NCBI GenBank assembly: GCA_028564705.1
Contig: JAPXFQ010002151.1
Span: forward strand, 124,001-188,000
DNA length: 64,000 nucleotides
Direction of reading: 5' to 3'
Origin: Apricaphanius iberus
Lineage: Eukaryota; Chordata; Actinopteri; Cyprinodontiformes; Aphaniidae
Made by a program: the position numbers and the translations under genes. This document shows, one piece after another, positions 36,374 through 46,859 of this stretch. The notes under the pieces are model-generated. The model was not told the origin of the DNA. It worked only from the letters and a program-made list of their open reading frames with translations, and ran no database searches. The stretch's first letter is position 1; every line of letters starts with the position of its first letter.

Positions 36374-39300
36374 ATGCTTTTTTTAAAAGATGAACTGATC
36401 TTTCTGGGCTTCATCCTCCGCATCTCAGGTCTGAAATTTAGTTTGTGTGTTGTGTAATAGCAGGAGATACAGACTTTTCTTAGCTAACCTCAGTTGTTAA
36501 TGTGTATCTTTTAAAAGGGGATCTGGGAAAAGAAAGAAGCATCTGTGTCCTTAAAGGTTCATCTGTGAATCTGACTTGCTTTCCTGAAAATTCAGCTCCC
36601 TCCAAGAGCTGGTACACAGTCATGGAAAACAACAGCGTGTTTTTTCTGAAAGACTTTTCTGCAAATGTAACCTACAACATAACTGAGGATGGGACTCTAA
36701 CAATCAGAGAGGTAAAAAAGAGTGAAGATTACTGCTGCCAAGATTCCAACGGCATACCTAAACAGTGCTGGGAGAACAGAATAGAACTACATGTTGCAGG
36801 TACAGACAATGCTCTTTTAATATTGAAGCATACTGAATGGCTGATTTAAAGTATACTAATCTTGATACAACTGAAACCACATGTTTACATACATTGTTTA
36901 AAAAGATAACTTTTTGTTCCACTGCATAATTGACAGTAATTTAGACTCAACCTTTCTTGTTCTGGATCAGTTCCAATTTTCAAAATGACTTACTTGCTAA
37001 ATTCCAATATAATATGTATATTAAATGTCTACATATTCAAAAGTTTACAACAACTTTCAAGAGCATTTGGTAGAATTGGCTTTTAAACTCCATGGTGCTT
37101 AGGTCAAAGGTTTTCGGTGTCCTAGGCAAGGTTTCTCACAACACTTTGCTGGAATCTTAACCCATTCCTTCTGTCAGAACTGGTGTAACTGAGACAGTAT
37201 TTTAGGGCAACTGGGTTAAACAAACTTTTGGACAGACATCTGAGCTTTCCTATGGCGAATTGGCTTTGGAAATGATTTGGTATGTCTAGCGTTCATTCAG
37301 AAGACTCATTTGCCCCTGAGCTTTGACATCCTGACTAATCTGTTTTGCTGCTCCCAGCGCTAAGTATTAGAATTGTTACCAATTGTTACCAGTGTTTGAT
37401 GGCAGTATCTACCAAGGGTGGCAGAATGTGTCATTCCGTTTAAAGGGCACTTGCTTGTTCGGCTGGGGTGAGTTTGGATGTCTTTTTCTTCTTAGAAAAT
37501 TAAAATCTTTGAAAATTCCCTTTTTTATTCACTTAGGTTGTCTTTTTCTGAGGGCTGTAGTGCAACCTATCATCTGTTTTGGCTATGAAGAACTATGAAT
37601 GACTGCTTAGGGAAATTATTATTAAAATCAGTCTTTAAGATCAAAATTGCCAAGTTGGAGCATCATCCAGAAGTTTCAGGAATAAAAATAATGGCCAAAT
37701 TGTTCACTTTCAGTTATTGCCTCGTCATACCTGACCTCTACATTGCCCTTGAATGGATGTTTATCTTAGGGTTAGGGTTAACCCATAAATGGATGGATGT
37801 TTTTGATTTTAGTGTTTGCTACATGATCTGATGAAATCTGGGGGTAAATACTGTCATTTTAGAGCTGCAGGTAAAGGCGTTTCCTGCCAGAGAGGGACAG
37901 AAAGTGACTCTGATGTGCACAACCAGCTGTGCTCTGACTGAAAGCTCTGCAGCCTTCATCTGGTACAAGAACACAGAGTTCCTCTATGAGGACTGGTCCC
38001 CCTGGTACCAGGAGCTGGTCAGCAGTGATCAGGCAGTCAGATACTCCTGTGCTGTCAAAGGCTACGAGGATCTCAGAGCTCCTGACATCTCAGTGGGTCA
38101 GTGACACCAGATAGTTTTAGTATTTTAGTTTTAGTATTTTAGTTGACAAATCTAATGAATGTATCAAACTACAATTGGAGACTGATCACGTGTTCACCTC
38201 TTTACAGATTTCATCAACCCTGGCTGTTTTGGTGTGACATATCATAAAGCGGACGAGTGTCCCAAGAAGCTGAAATCAGCAGATGAGCCCTGCTCTGTCA
38301 TGTATCCCAGAGGTAAAAGTTATACAGAGACTCATTCATTTATACTAACATCGACTACAAAGACTGGTGATAAGTTTGTTCATGCTCTTCTGACAGAAGT
38401 ACATGTTGACGAGATCTCGGAAAAGGAGTTTGTCACGTTGACCTGCAACACCAGCTGCCCTGAGGCTGACCCTCACATCGCCTTTAGGTGGTACTGGAAC
38501 AAAAAAGTTCTCAAAGACTGCACGGGTCAGGACGTTACGATCATCAGATCTTTTCCCTACATGTCCTGTGCGGTTAAAAACAATGAATATCTGCACTCCG
38601 ATGAGATCTGTAAGTCTTATCTAACTTTTAAGTCGTATTTTTGCCAAATGGCTTTCTGGGAAATAAACCATGTTTTTTTTTTTTCAGGCAGCTACTCAGA
38701 CTGCAGCAATTATGTCAGCAAGAGGTTTTGCATGCTGGAAGGATCTTCTGTAAACATTTCTAGCAAGCACTCCAGACCAACATTTTTCCAGGCCAGTTCT
38801 GCAATGTGGTATAAACTAAAGCGAAGCATGCAGAGGGACGCTAATTTCACTCAGATGGTAGCTATTGGCCGTGTGGAGCATCACAGCACGAATGAAAACC
38901 AACATACTCTCAGAATTAACAACCTGACGACCAAGGACTCAGGAGAATACATGTTCACCCTTGATAAGTATGAGAAATGTGAACAGCCTGACCTGGAGGG
39001 AGTGATTCTGGTGGTCACAGGTAGTACCATAGCTTGAATACCTGTTTGTTTAGAATAACACATCAAAAGGCACTTTATAGTAAATAATACAATATGATAC
39101 TTTGCAAAGCTATTCTAACACCTTGAAGGTTTTCCCATTTTGCAACATTACTGCTTCAAACTTGGAGTTTTACGATAAACCAGCACAAAGCTACACAAAA
39201 CCGTGGTGTGAAAGAAACTTATGAACAGTTTTTAAAAAGTTTTTAAAAGTTCGATAAACATCTGAAAAGTGTGGTGTGCGTTCTGTCAAAAATCCTCATG

Positions 39301-42300
39301 TTGTCATGAGAAGCCTTCTGCTGCTTCATAAAAAAAACAGGGCACCCATTTTTCAAACTATAATAGAAACTGTTGCTATCCTATGACGGAAATTTAGAAT
39401 GTTCATATGAACAGTCTAAAGTCAGTTTACAAGTATGCATGTTCCTTCGCAATCATCTGTTGATAAATTTGCTGATTAAAAGTAGTGACAAGAGTATAAT
39501 TCAACTCAGTTGTAGCAAACACAGAAAATGTTGTTGCCTTCTGGGTATACCAATGCTTTCTGATTTGTCTCATAATGCCAGCTAGCTGGCCCACAGTGAT
39601 GTCATAATTTTGCCACGCTCTGATTGGAGAAAAGTTAGAGCAAAGTTATCAGTGTAATGTGTTGCTTGCGAAGCACATCTTCAAATATTCACATTTATTC
39701 TTCAGCACATCTGTTCCAAAAAGACAGAAAAAGAACAAAAAGTTAAAGTACTTTCTATATTAAAGAAAGTAAAAAGTTGAAGACAGGGATTGGAGGATGT
39801 TCAGTCACCGGGAGAATCAACAAATCGATACTCCCCATCCAGCAGAGTGTAATAGCTAAGCAGGATACCAGACCAGGTGTAGCTTCTATGGAGAGACAAA
39901 CACTGAGAGAAAACAAGGTTAACAATCGAAATAACAGCAAAAAATACATCTGGAGAGTAGTAGAAGAGAAAAGTAGAAGAGTGAAGAAAAGTGGATGTCC
40001 TCCAACATTATAAGCCCTCAACAGCATAACTGCAGAGATAGCTCAAGAGAACCTAAGCAATTTAGCATTTATTACATATCATTTTATCACCCAGACAAGT
40101 TTGGAGCCACTTTGAGTCCTTCATAAGAAGTTTGTATCCATCCATTATCCCCGTATTTCCATACAGTATATAGGGGGTGAATATGCAGTCTCTAATTAAG
40201 GTGTTATCTTCACCAAAACTCCTTTATTTAACCAGTGTTTTGTATTAATCGTTAGAACTACTCCCCAGTGAGTTCGGAATGTCTAGGAGGTGCTAAAATA
40301 TAAGCTTCTGTGATTTTTACAGCCTTTAATGTAACCGATTCCAACTTACACTAACTTCCAATTTCTATTACATTGCAGGCGCACAGCGGAAAGGGAGCAT
40401 AGGGACCTTGAACTTAGTGCAATTGGCAGTTCGATTAGTGCAATTTGGAGGCACGCAAACGTGAACGTTGGTAACATCTGAAGTAGCAAGTTCTCTCTAG
40501 CCGGCCGCTGTAGAGCACAGAATGAAAGCCCTACTCAGGCTACAACTGAGATGGAGCAAGGCAGTGATGCCATTGAAATCACGCGTTAGTGTAGTTGTAT
40601 AATCAGCCTCTAAAGTTTAGAGTCTAAACCAACCCCGGAACAAAACTAATAAGCACTTCTGAGACGTTCTGAATTTAGAGGGGAGTAGTGCTAACTATTT
40701 AAAACAAAGCATGGTTAAATGAGGGAGTTTTGGGGCAGATAATGCATTAGTAGAGGTGGCAAATCTTCTGCCCCTTTTGTCTCCCATTATATGGATATAC
40801 AGTGATAGCGACTGGATATAAAGTTTTCTGGACTCCGAGTGGCTCCAAACATGTGTGGGTGAGTAAATGAAGGTATTAAATGCTAAATATAAGATCCAGG
40901 TAAAAAAACAAGCAAACAAACTTTTCCTTTAAGTTGGTTATTTGTTCGGAGGCAACATAAGAGTCGCTTTTAGCATAAGCAGTATAAGAGTCATGGTTGG
41001 CCAGTCAGTGGCAAGACATTTATCATGAATATAAATGAGAAAGACTAGTAATCTTGATGTTTCGCTCCACGCTCTCATCCTACAAACAGTAACCTCATGA
41101 AACAGGAGCGACTGAGCATTTTTTCCACAGAAAACGACTCTCAAGGCATTCATTCAAATTAGAAACCATAACTGAATGAATGAGACCTTTAAAGGACCAA
41201 TTTCCTATGAAGCCACGACAGCTGAAAAAAAAAATGCCCTCGAACTCACTTTGTATAAAGGCGCCTAATGGTTTTGTTCTTGCACTATTCCATAATGTGA
41301 AGCCTTCAGTTGTGTATGCCACACATTCTCCTAACAGCACAGTGGAGCTCTGCAGCTTCTCCAGATTTCCTATGAACCAACTGGCAGCTTTTCAGATAAA
41401 TGCAGTTCTCATCAGTCAGTTTGGGAAAACAGACAGGACGTGGTGTTATAGTCTTTCCATTTCCAGACAATGAACTGAACAGCGATCTGTGAGATGTTCA
41501 AAGTTTGGAACCCTGCTTTAAACTTCGTCATAACTTCATCCCTGTCAAGAAGTTATCAGGACCAACTCGGAGCAGCTGCTCCTGATGAGTTTCTCACCAT
41601 TTGCTGGGCCTTCTCCATCACACACTCATAAGCTTCCTTCACTCACCTTCATGACACAGAAATCCTCTTGGTTATGACATGAAGCTCCAGATCCGCTTGG
41701 GCTCATCCAACCAAAGTCTATCCAAGCTTCAGCTGTTTCCCTTCAGCAAGAAGCTCACCCTAATCCATTGTAGAACAAGATCTAGCAAGGACTCCAGCCC
41801 AGGTCAAAGCTCGTCCTTTCCCTCTGGCCTAGCCAATCCTCCTGCTCCATCTACATACTGCTTTTGGAACATCTAACTTCTCTGCAGTGTCTTCTGTCCT
41901 CCCACTGCAGCTTGACAAGCCCTGACCTTGCTGCAGTGTTCCTTCTTCATCATGACTTTAATAAACCTTTGAGGCCATCACAGAAGAGCTCGAAATATAC
42001 TGAGATGAAATTACACTCTAAAGGTAAATGGTTGCACCCGGAGTTATTTAGCTGTATCAAACCAAAAAGAACTTTAACAAATGCAGGACACATTTTTTTC
42101 AGATTTTTATTTTGTAAAACTTCTTTTCTACTTCACTGCGACATGCTACTTTGTGTTGGTTTATCACAGAATATTGATATTTATAGTTTTAATGTGAAAA
42201 AATGTTGGGGGGAAATCAAACGCTCTGAATACTTTTGCAAGGGAATATGATATGAGATATAATTCTAAAAAATTCCAAACCTATAGGTTTTATCATTAGC

Positions 42301-43076
42301 ACATTCTTATTAATTTATCTTGTCCCAACATTTTTCAGGTCTGAAAGTGATTATTATTCCCTCAGACGTGGTAACAGAAGGCCAAAGAGTCACACTGACC
42401 TGCACTACCAGTTGTCCCCTTACAGAGAGCACAACCTACCTATGGTTCTTTAATGAACAACCACTAAACCTAAGTGGGAACTATAACAAGCATGTTATTC
42501 TAAACCCAGTCAGAAGCTGGCATGCAGGAAACTACTCCTGTGCAATCAGAACCCCCCAGAGTATCTGCTCTCCCCTGGAGGCTCTTACTGTCAACGGTAA
42601 GCATGACTCAAATTCAAGGACCCTATTGGATATGTGTTCAATAAAAATGATGAATGTCTAAAACAAAGAGAGCCATGCTGAAACCAACTATTTTGTATTC
42701 ATCTCATCTATAGGAGATAAAATTATGGCAGTGATGAATATAACCAAACTGGTATTTTTAGTACTGTTTCCTCTTGTCGGATGTAAAATTTACCTGGTGC
42801 TGAGGTAAAAAACGTACAATATTATAAGTATAAAATGCCATTTTGATCCACCATGTTATTAACCCACTCACATTTGTATTTATTAAGCAAAAGAAAAACT
42901 GCGAACCCGACAGTCGAAAAGGGTGAAAAACAGGAAACTGAAGAGGTGATTGCAAATTCTTGAAGTGAAATGATTAAATGAATATGCTGTTTTCTCAGTT
43001 ATGACTTCTGTTTGTCTAGGTGATTACATTATATGCTGAAGGAGAACAGGAAGCGCAGCAGGAGACCACTGTGTAA
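36374..43076 (+). CDS. Immunoglobulin-superfamily type I membrane receptor (CD22/Siglec/Fc-receptor-like)
   Basis: Joined coding exons: 36374-36428 (signal peptide), 36518-36799 (V-type domain), 37863-38096 (C2-type), 38208-38312 (short), 38397-38609 (C2-type), 38688-39020 (V-type), 42339-42596 (C2-type), 42714-42804 (membrane), 42894-42945 and 43020-43076 (tail). Introns begin GT and end AG; the first seven junctions are phase 1, then phase 2 and 0. Total 1,680 nt, 559 residues. Canonical Ig Cys/Trp sets are visible: NLTC...SWYT...DYCC, TLMC...FIWYKN...RYSC, TLTC...FRWYWN...MSC, TLTC...YLWFFN...NYSC. Several N-glycosylation sites (NLT, NVT, NIT, NLS, NYS) suggest a cell-surface protein. The membrane exon has LVFLVLFPLVGCKIYLVL. 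The tail is about 35 residues with one tyrosine (ITLYAEGE) and no ITIM. Ligand and signalling are unknown; assignment to CD22-like versus another fish Ig family is by resemblance. Confidence 0.82.
36875..37355 (-). mobile_element. Tc1-family (Sleeping Beauty-like) fragment in an intron of the Ig gene
   Basis: It begins ACATGTTTACATACATTG, like the terminal repeat of the salmonid/Sleeping Beauty group. It continues with GAACTGGTGTAACTGAGACA and TTTGCCCCTGAGCTTTGACA, both antisense to transposase coding sequence. Frames are broken. It lies between the exons ending at 36,799 and starting at 37,863. Confidence 0.75.
39092..39310 (-). mobile_element. Tc1-family element, left end of a split copy
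   Basis: TTTTCCCATTTTGCAACATT and ATAAACCAGCACAAAGCTAC are the terminal-region sequence of the element whose other end lies at 41,340-42,245, in opposite orientation. The transposase would be on the minus strand; this is its 3' end. Confidence 0.7.
39775..40025 (-). repeat. L2 LINE 3'-region fragment, antisense
   Basis: The reverse complement reads through the L2 3' blocks (GGAGGACATCC, ACTCTCCAGATGTATTTTTT, TGCTGGATGGGGA), matching the copies at 27,370-27,560 and 55,865-56,025. Short non-coding insertion in the large Ig intron. Confidence 0.75.
40060..40888. mobile_element. 829-bp non-autonomous element with ~60-bp TIRs
   Basis: The first ~60 bp and the reverse complement of the last ~60 bp align at roughly 80%. 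Shared blocks include ATTTAGCATTTA, TCACCCA, GTTTGGAGCCACT and GAGTCC. No transposase frame inside. It is nested in the large intron (39,021-42,338) of the Ig gene, between the two halves of the split Tc1 copy. Confidence 0.65.
41340..42245 (-). mobile_element. Tc1-family element, right end of a split copy, with an insertion
   Basis: On the minus strand it encodes the N-terminal helix-turn-helix part of a Tc1 transposase (antisense CTGTGAGATGTTCAAAGTTT at 41,487). The terminal region ACTTTGTGTTGGTTTATCAC, then GAATACTTTTGCAAGG, lies at 42,148-42,243. Between about 41,548 and 41,925 some 375 bp of unrelated sequence interrupts the match. With 39,092-39,310 this makes one Tc1 copy spread over about 3.15 kb by nested insertions. 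Confidence 0.7.
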
Positions 43077-43486
43077 CAGCGAGATTAGAGGCTCCAGTAG
43101 CCTATACACAAAAAAGTCGTATCTGACAAAAAAAAAAGTTATGTTTTAAAGATGAAGTGAATGCCTTTTTTTTGTTTATATCTCTTCCTGCTTAAGAACT
43201 GGATGTAACTTCCTTTTATGCAGATAGTCAGGACAGCAAATCATGTCTTGAGATCAAAAAAGATGATAACAATTGTGAAATAGAATACTACAAACTGCTG
43301 CAGATTACTGCGAAAGTAATGAAAATGTTTGATCACATTTATCACATTGATTCTCTGAAATTATGTTCTCCAAACTTTATTTTACAGCAACACCTAAAAT
43401 TTTACATTTTTTAGATGTAAAAAGTTTTAGACGTTCCAAGCTTTTTCTGCCTTTGAATGTCACAATAACTAATTCCTTTACATTTC

Positions 43487-43492
43487 AATAAA
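43487..43492 (+). promoter_or_regulatory. Possible polyadenylation signal of the Ig receptor gene
   Basis: AATAAA, 411 nt after the stop codon at 43,074-43,076 and before the repeat at 43,590. Position is plausible, but the hexamer is common in AT-rich DNA. Confidence 0.4.
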
Positions 43493-43589
43493 AACACAAA
43501 TTTGTCCGAAGAAAAATATAAAAACTGAAAATTCTAGAGCACCTTTTGATTCCCCTTCAGCCTTCAGTCTTCGTTAGCAGAAGTCGTAT

Positions 43590-43905
43590 CGGTATCGGTT
43601 AACTTTAACCGATACCATGAACTGATACTTAAAGTTGGGAAACTCTGGAATCATTTTTTTATTATTATTATTTTTTAACTTGAAATGTTGTTTTGTGATC
43701 AGTTTTATAATTTTTTTTTATCAAATTCACTATCATTTGTCATAACAAGCAGAGAAGAAAATAAAACCTGCCTTGCAATTCATTGCAATGTTTTTGTGTG
43801 GTAAAGTATCGGTTTTAGTATCGGTACTTGGTATCGGTATGTAATCTGATCCAAGTATCGGCATAGTATCGGTTTGAAAAAAGTGGTATCGTTGCTTCCC
43901 AAATT
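43590..43905. repeat. TATCGGT-rich interspersed repeat, copy B
   Basis: It contains many TATCGGT/ACCGATA motifs, including a 12-bp hairpin GGTATCGGTTAA-CT-TTAACCGATACC at 43,591-43,616. It shares blocks with 21,850-22,135. Non-coding; superfamily not assigned. Confidence 0.7.
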
Positions 43906-43939
43906 TTTTTTTTTTTAATTTCTCCAAATCTATCCGATT

Positions 43940-45004
43940 GTGAGGACAGGTCATTGTCAACAGCCTTTTTCAGGTAACTCAACAGGTTTCCAATCATCTT
44001 TATTCAGATTTCAGTTTGTTCAAGTAAATGATAAACCCTCCTCAACCTCAAAAGTTACTTGCGGAGTACCACAGGGTTCAGTGCTTGGGCCGATTCTTTT
44101 TACTAAATATATGCTTCCTATTGGTAAAATAATTAGACAGCATGGGATAAATTTCCATAGTTACGCAGATGATACACAGCTATATCTATCCATAAATCCT
44201 GATGAATCCAATCAGTTAAGTAGACTACAGGCATGTCTGGAAGACATAAAAACTTGGATGACTCTAAACTTCTTGCTTCTAAATTCTGATAAAACAGAAG
44301 TTGTCGTCTTTGGACCAGAAGCTCTGAAAAAGAAACTACTTAGTCAGCCCCTTCACCTGGACGGCATTAAATTAGCCTCCAGTAATAAAGCAAAAAACCT
44401 CGGTGTCATTTTTGACCAAGATATGTCATTTAGATCTCACATTAAAGAAGTCTGTAGGATTTCCTTTTTTCACCTTAGGAATATTGCAAAAATTAGAACC
44501 ATCCTGTCCAGGAGTGATGCTGAAAAACTAGTCCATGCCTTTGTTACTTCAAGGCTGGATTACTGTAACTGTCTATTATCAGGTAGTCCACAGAATACAA
44601 TTAAAAGTCTTCAGTTAGTTCAAAATGCTGCTGCTAGGATTCTGATGAATATTAAAAGAAGAGATCACATTTCCCCTGTTTTAGCTTCTCTTCACTGGCT
44701 CCCAGTAAAATCTAGAATAGAATTCAAGATCCTCCTTCTGACATATAAAGCCCTTAATAATCTAGCTCCATCATACATAAGAGACCTGATTGTTCCATAT
44801 GTTCCTAACAGAGACCTTCGCTCTCAGACTGCAGGTTTACTGGTAGTTCCTAGGATTTCTAAAAGTAGAATGGGTGGCAGATCTTTCAGCTATCAGGCTC
44901 CCCTCCTATGGAACCGGCTCCCAGGGTTGGTTCGTGAAGCAGACAATTTGTCTATCTTTAAAACTAGGCTAAAAACTTTCCTCTTTGACAAAGCTTACAG
45001 TTAG
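43940..45004 (+). CDS. L2 ORF2 C-terminal half (reverse transcriptase palm to C-terminus)
   Basis: 354 codons. Residues about 42-54 carry CGVPQGSVLGPIL and residues 73-82 HSYADDTQLY, with the YADD catalytic pair. Then come the thumb and the L2-specific region ending in RLKTFLFDKAYS. The endonuclease and RT fingers are absent through 5' truncation, so it cannot support retrotransposition. The first ~15 codons and the start codon belong to flanking DNA. Confidence 0.88.
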   Translation: MRTGHCQQPFSGNSTGFQSSLFRFQFVQVNDKPSSTSKVTCGVPQGSVLGPILFTKYMLPIGKIIRQHGINFHSYADDTQLYLSINPDESNQLSRLQACLEDIKTWMTLNFLLLNSDKTEVVVFGPEALKKKLLSQPLHLDGIKLASSNKAKNLGVIFDQDMSFRSHIKEVCRISFFHLRNIAKIRTILSRSDAEKLVHAFVTSRLDYCNCLLSGSPQNTIKSLQLVQNAAARILMNIKRRDHISPVLASLHWLPVKSRIEFKILLLTYKALNNLAPSYIRDLIVPYVPNRDLRSQTAGLLVVPRISKSRMGGRSFSYQAPLLWNRLPGLVREADNLSIFKTRLKTFLFDKAYS

Positions 45005-46128
45005 AGATATGTTTATAGGTAGTTAGAGTCAGGTCAGACAGGTAGATAGGAAGAGACAGGTTAATGTTAGTAGTCAGGCAGAGTGTCAAAAGTTAGGAAG
45101 AGATAGGAAGAGGTAGAGTAGCTAGGTAGAGATAGATTAATGTAAGCCAGGTAAAGATCCGGAGCCGGTCGCGGCTTACCGCCGCGGAAGAAATGCGCCC
45201 CACAGGGGCCAGCCAGCGCCGGAGAGAGGTCCCTCAAGGGGATCCTCCCGCACAGTGCGGCCGCCCATTACCTGCCGGGTTGAATCCCCCGGGCAGACTG
45301 TGCGGACCCCACCCGTTTATCTCTTAAACGTTTCTCGCCCTCTTCAACTCTGTCCTCTCAGTTCTGTCTATTTTTCCTTAAGATAGTTGTCGACTATCGG
45401 TCTCGTGCCGGTATTTAGCCTTAGATGGAGTTTACCACCCACTTTGGGCTGCATTCTCAAACAACCCGACTCCGAGAAGACCCCGGCATGACGGGGGCCG
45501 TTACCGGCCCTACACCGTCCACGGGTCAGGAGGACTCAGACAGAGTGTTGGTAGCCAGGTCTCCTAGTAGCTAGGAGACAGGTTAATGTTAGTAGCTATG
45601 CTGCTTTAGGCTAGGCTGTTGGAGGACATTATTAGGGTCTGTTCCTACTTTCTCTCCTACTTCTCCCCAACTGCATGATGTGCTGTCAATTCAAGCACTA
45701 ACCTGTTTTCTATTATAGTAGGTGCTCCGGATTAGCCCTGCTTGACGACCCTGACTAAGATGGCATTGCAGTGACGGAAAATTCTCCACGTCCTGCAACA
45801 AACTTCTGCATCAGTTCTATTGCTCTTTCTGTGTCTCTGTTATGTATTCTCCAAGCCACAGACGGTCGCGGCAGATAACCGCTTGTGCTGAGCCTGGTTC
45901 TGCCGGAGGTTTCTTCCTGTTAAAAGGGAGTTTTTCCTTCCCACTGTCGCTTCATGCTTGCTCAGTATGAGGGATTGCTGAGAAATCCACGACGCAATCT
46001 TCTGTGGTTCTGTAATTTCTACACTTAACATTGTATTGTAATAACTCTTTTTGTAAAGTGCCTTGAGATGACATCTGTTGTGAAATGGCGCTATATAAAT
46101 AAACTGAATTGAATTGAATTGAATTTAG
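43975..46128 (+). mobile_element. L2/Maui LINE, 5'-truncated, with an rDNA-derived insert
   Basis: It starts inside the RT domain and ends with the typical L2 tail: TTGTAAAGTGCCTTGAGATG, then GCGCTATATAAATAAACTG and repeated GAATT (46,050-46,128). The ORF2 part is uninterrupted to 45,004. The 3' region contains degenerate TAGGTAGA-type repeats (45,010-45,150), an antisense 28S fragment, and then the usual 3' blocks from 45,600. Among the L2 copies here it has the best preserved coding part. Confidence 0.88.
45159..45538 (-). pseudogene. 28S rRNA fragment (5' region, D1/D2) inside an L2 3' region
   Basis: The minus strand reads, in order, CACGAGACCGATAGTC preceded by AACTCCATCTAAGGCTAAAT, then ACGGGTGGGGTCCGC, GGATTCAACCCGG, TCTCTCCGGCGCTGGCTGGC, GGGGCGCATTT and GCGACCGGCTCCGG. 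This is the order of the eukaryotic 28S rRNA 5' part. The stretch around 45,330-45,375 has diverged strongly, so it is a pseudogene, not part of an rDNA unit. No other rRNA sequence lies nearby. Confidence 0.88.
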
Positions 46129-46544
46129 CTCTGGATTCTATCTAGGCAGAAACAAAGCATGATTTCTTCAGCTATTTTTTTACTGGAAAAAGGACTACTC
46201 CAGAAACAAGTACAAATATTTATACAAGATTTTTTTTGCTTATAATTGGCACAAGAAAAAAATCTGCCAATAATAAAAATTGAAAATGTTCTTGAAAACA
46301 TTTCTTGAAATTAAACAAAATTGAAGAAACAATGCCCACAAACAAGGTAATTTTACTTTCTTGAAAATCCTTTTTTTGCAGTGTTGATGTCCATCTCCAT
46401 CTTTAGTCTTCTAGCTGACAGCTGAAGGTTTTGGGACAAAACTGACATATATTTTTTTATTATTATACATGTTTTTTCATTCTGTGTTTTTTTTCCCTTT
46501 GATAAATAATTGAAAAATACTTTAGTTCCAAAAACAGTAACTCC

Positions 46545-46850
46545 AGAATATGATGCTGCCACTGCTCTGTTTCTCACTAAGCATGGTGATTCTTAATGTT
46601 ATTTCTGGACCAAATATAGCATTTGACCAAACACTTCCAGTTTGGTTCCTGTGGACCATAACGCATCCTTTACCGATGTTTTAGCAGATTTAAGCCAGGC
46701 CTGCAAGTTTTCTTTGGAAGGAAATGTTCCTGTAATCTCACCATGCTTCTCAGTCCAAATATACAGATCGAGAAGATTGTTGTCACATGTAGAACACAAC
46801 TTCTAAAGCTCCTCCAGCCTTGATGAGCAGCTTCTCTCTCCTAATTTTAT
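46545..46850 (-). repeat. Tc1-family transposase fragment, antisense
   Basis: ATGATGCTGCCACTGCTCTG (antisense of the GSIM region) and AAAGCTCCTCCAGCCTTGAT lie in the right order for a Tc1 copy on the minus strand, with strong divergence. No intact frame. Confidence 0.55.
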
Positions 46851-46859
46851 CAATAAAAG

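Noticed and set aside
37766..37784. Interstitial telomeric repeat (TTAGGG)
   Set aside because: Only two full units plus TTA, within an intron near ATGGATGG repeats; expected by chance or from a LINE tail.
43020..43076. ITIM/ITSM in the receptor tail
   Set aside because: The only tyrosine context is TLYAEG; the required hydrophobic residue at +3 is glycine.
45159..45538. Functional rDNA unit
   Set aside because: Only about 380 bp, antisense, with a strongly diverged segment, and embedded in a LINE; no 18S, 5.8S or spacer nearby.
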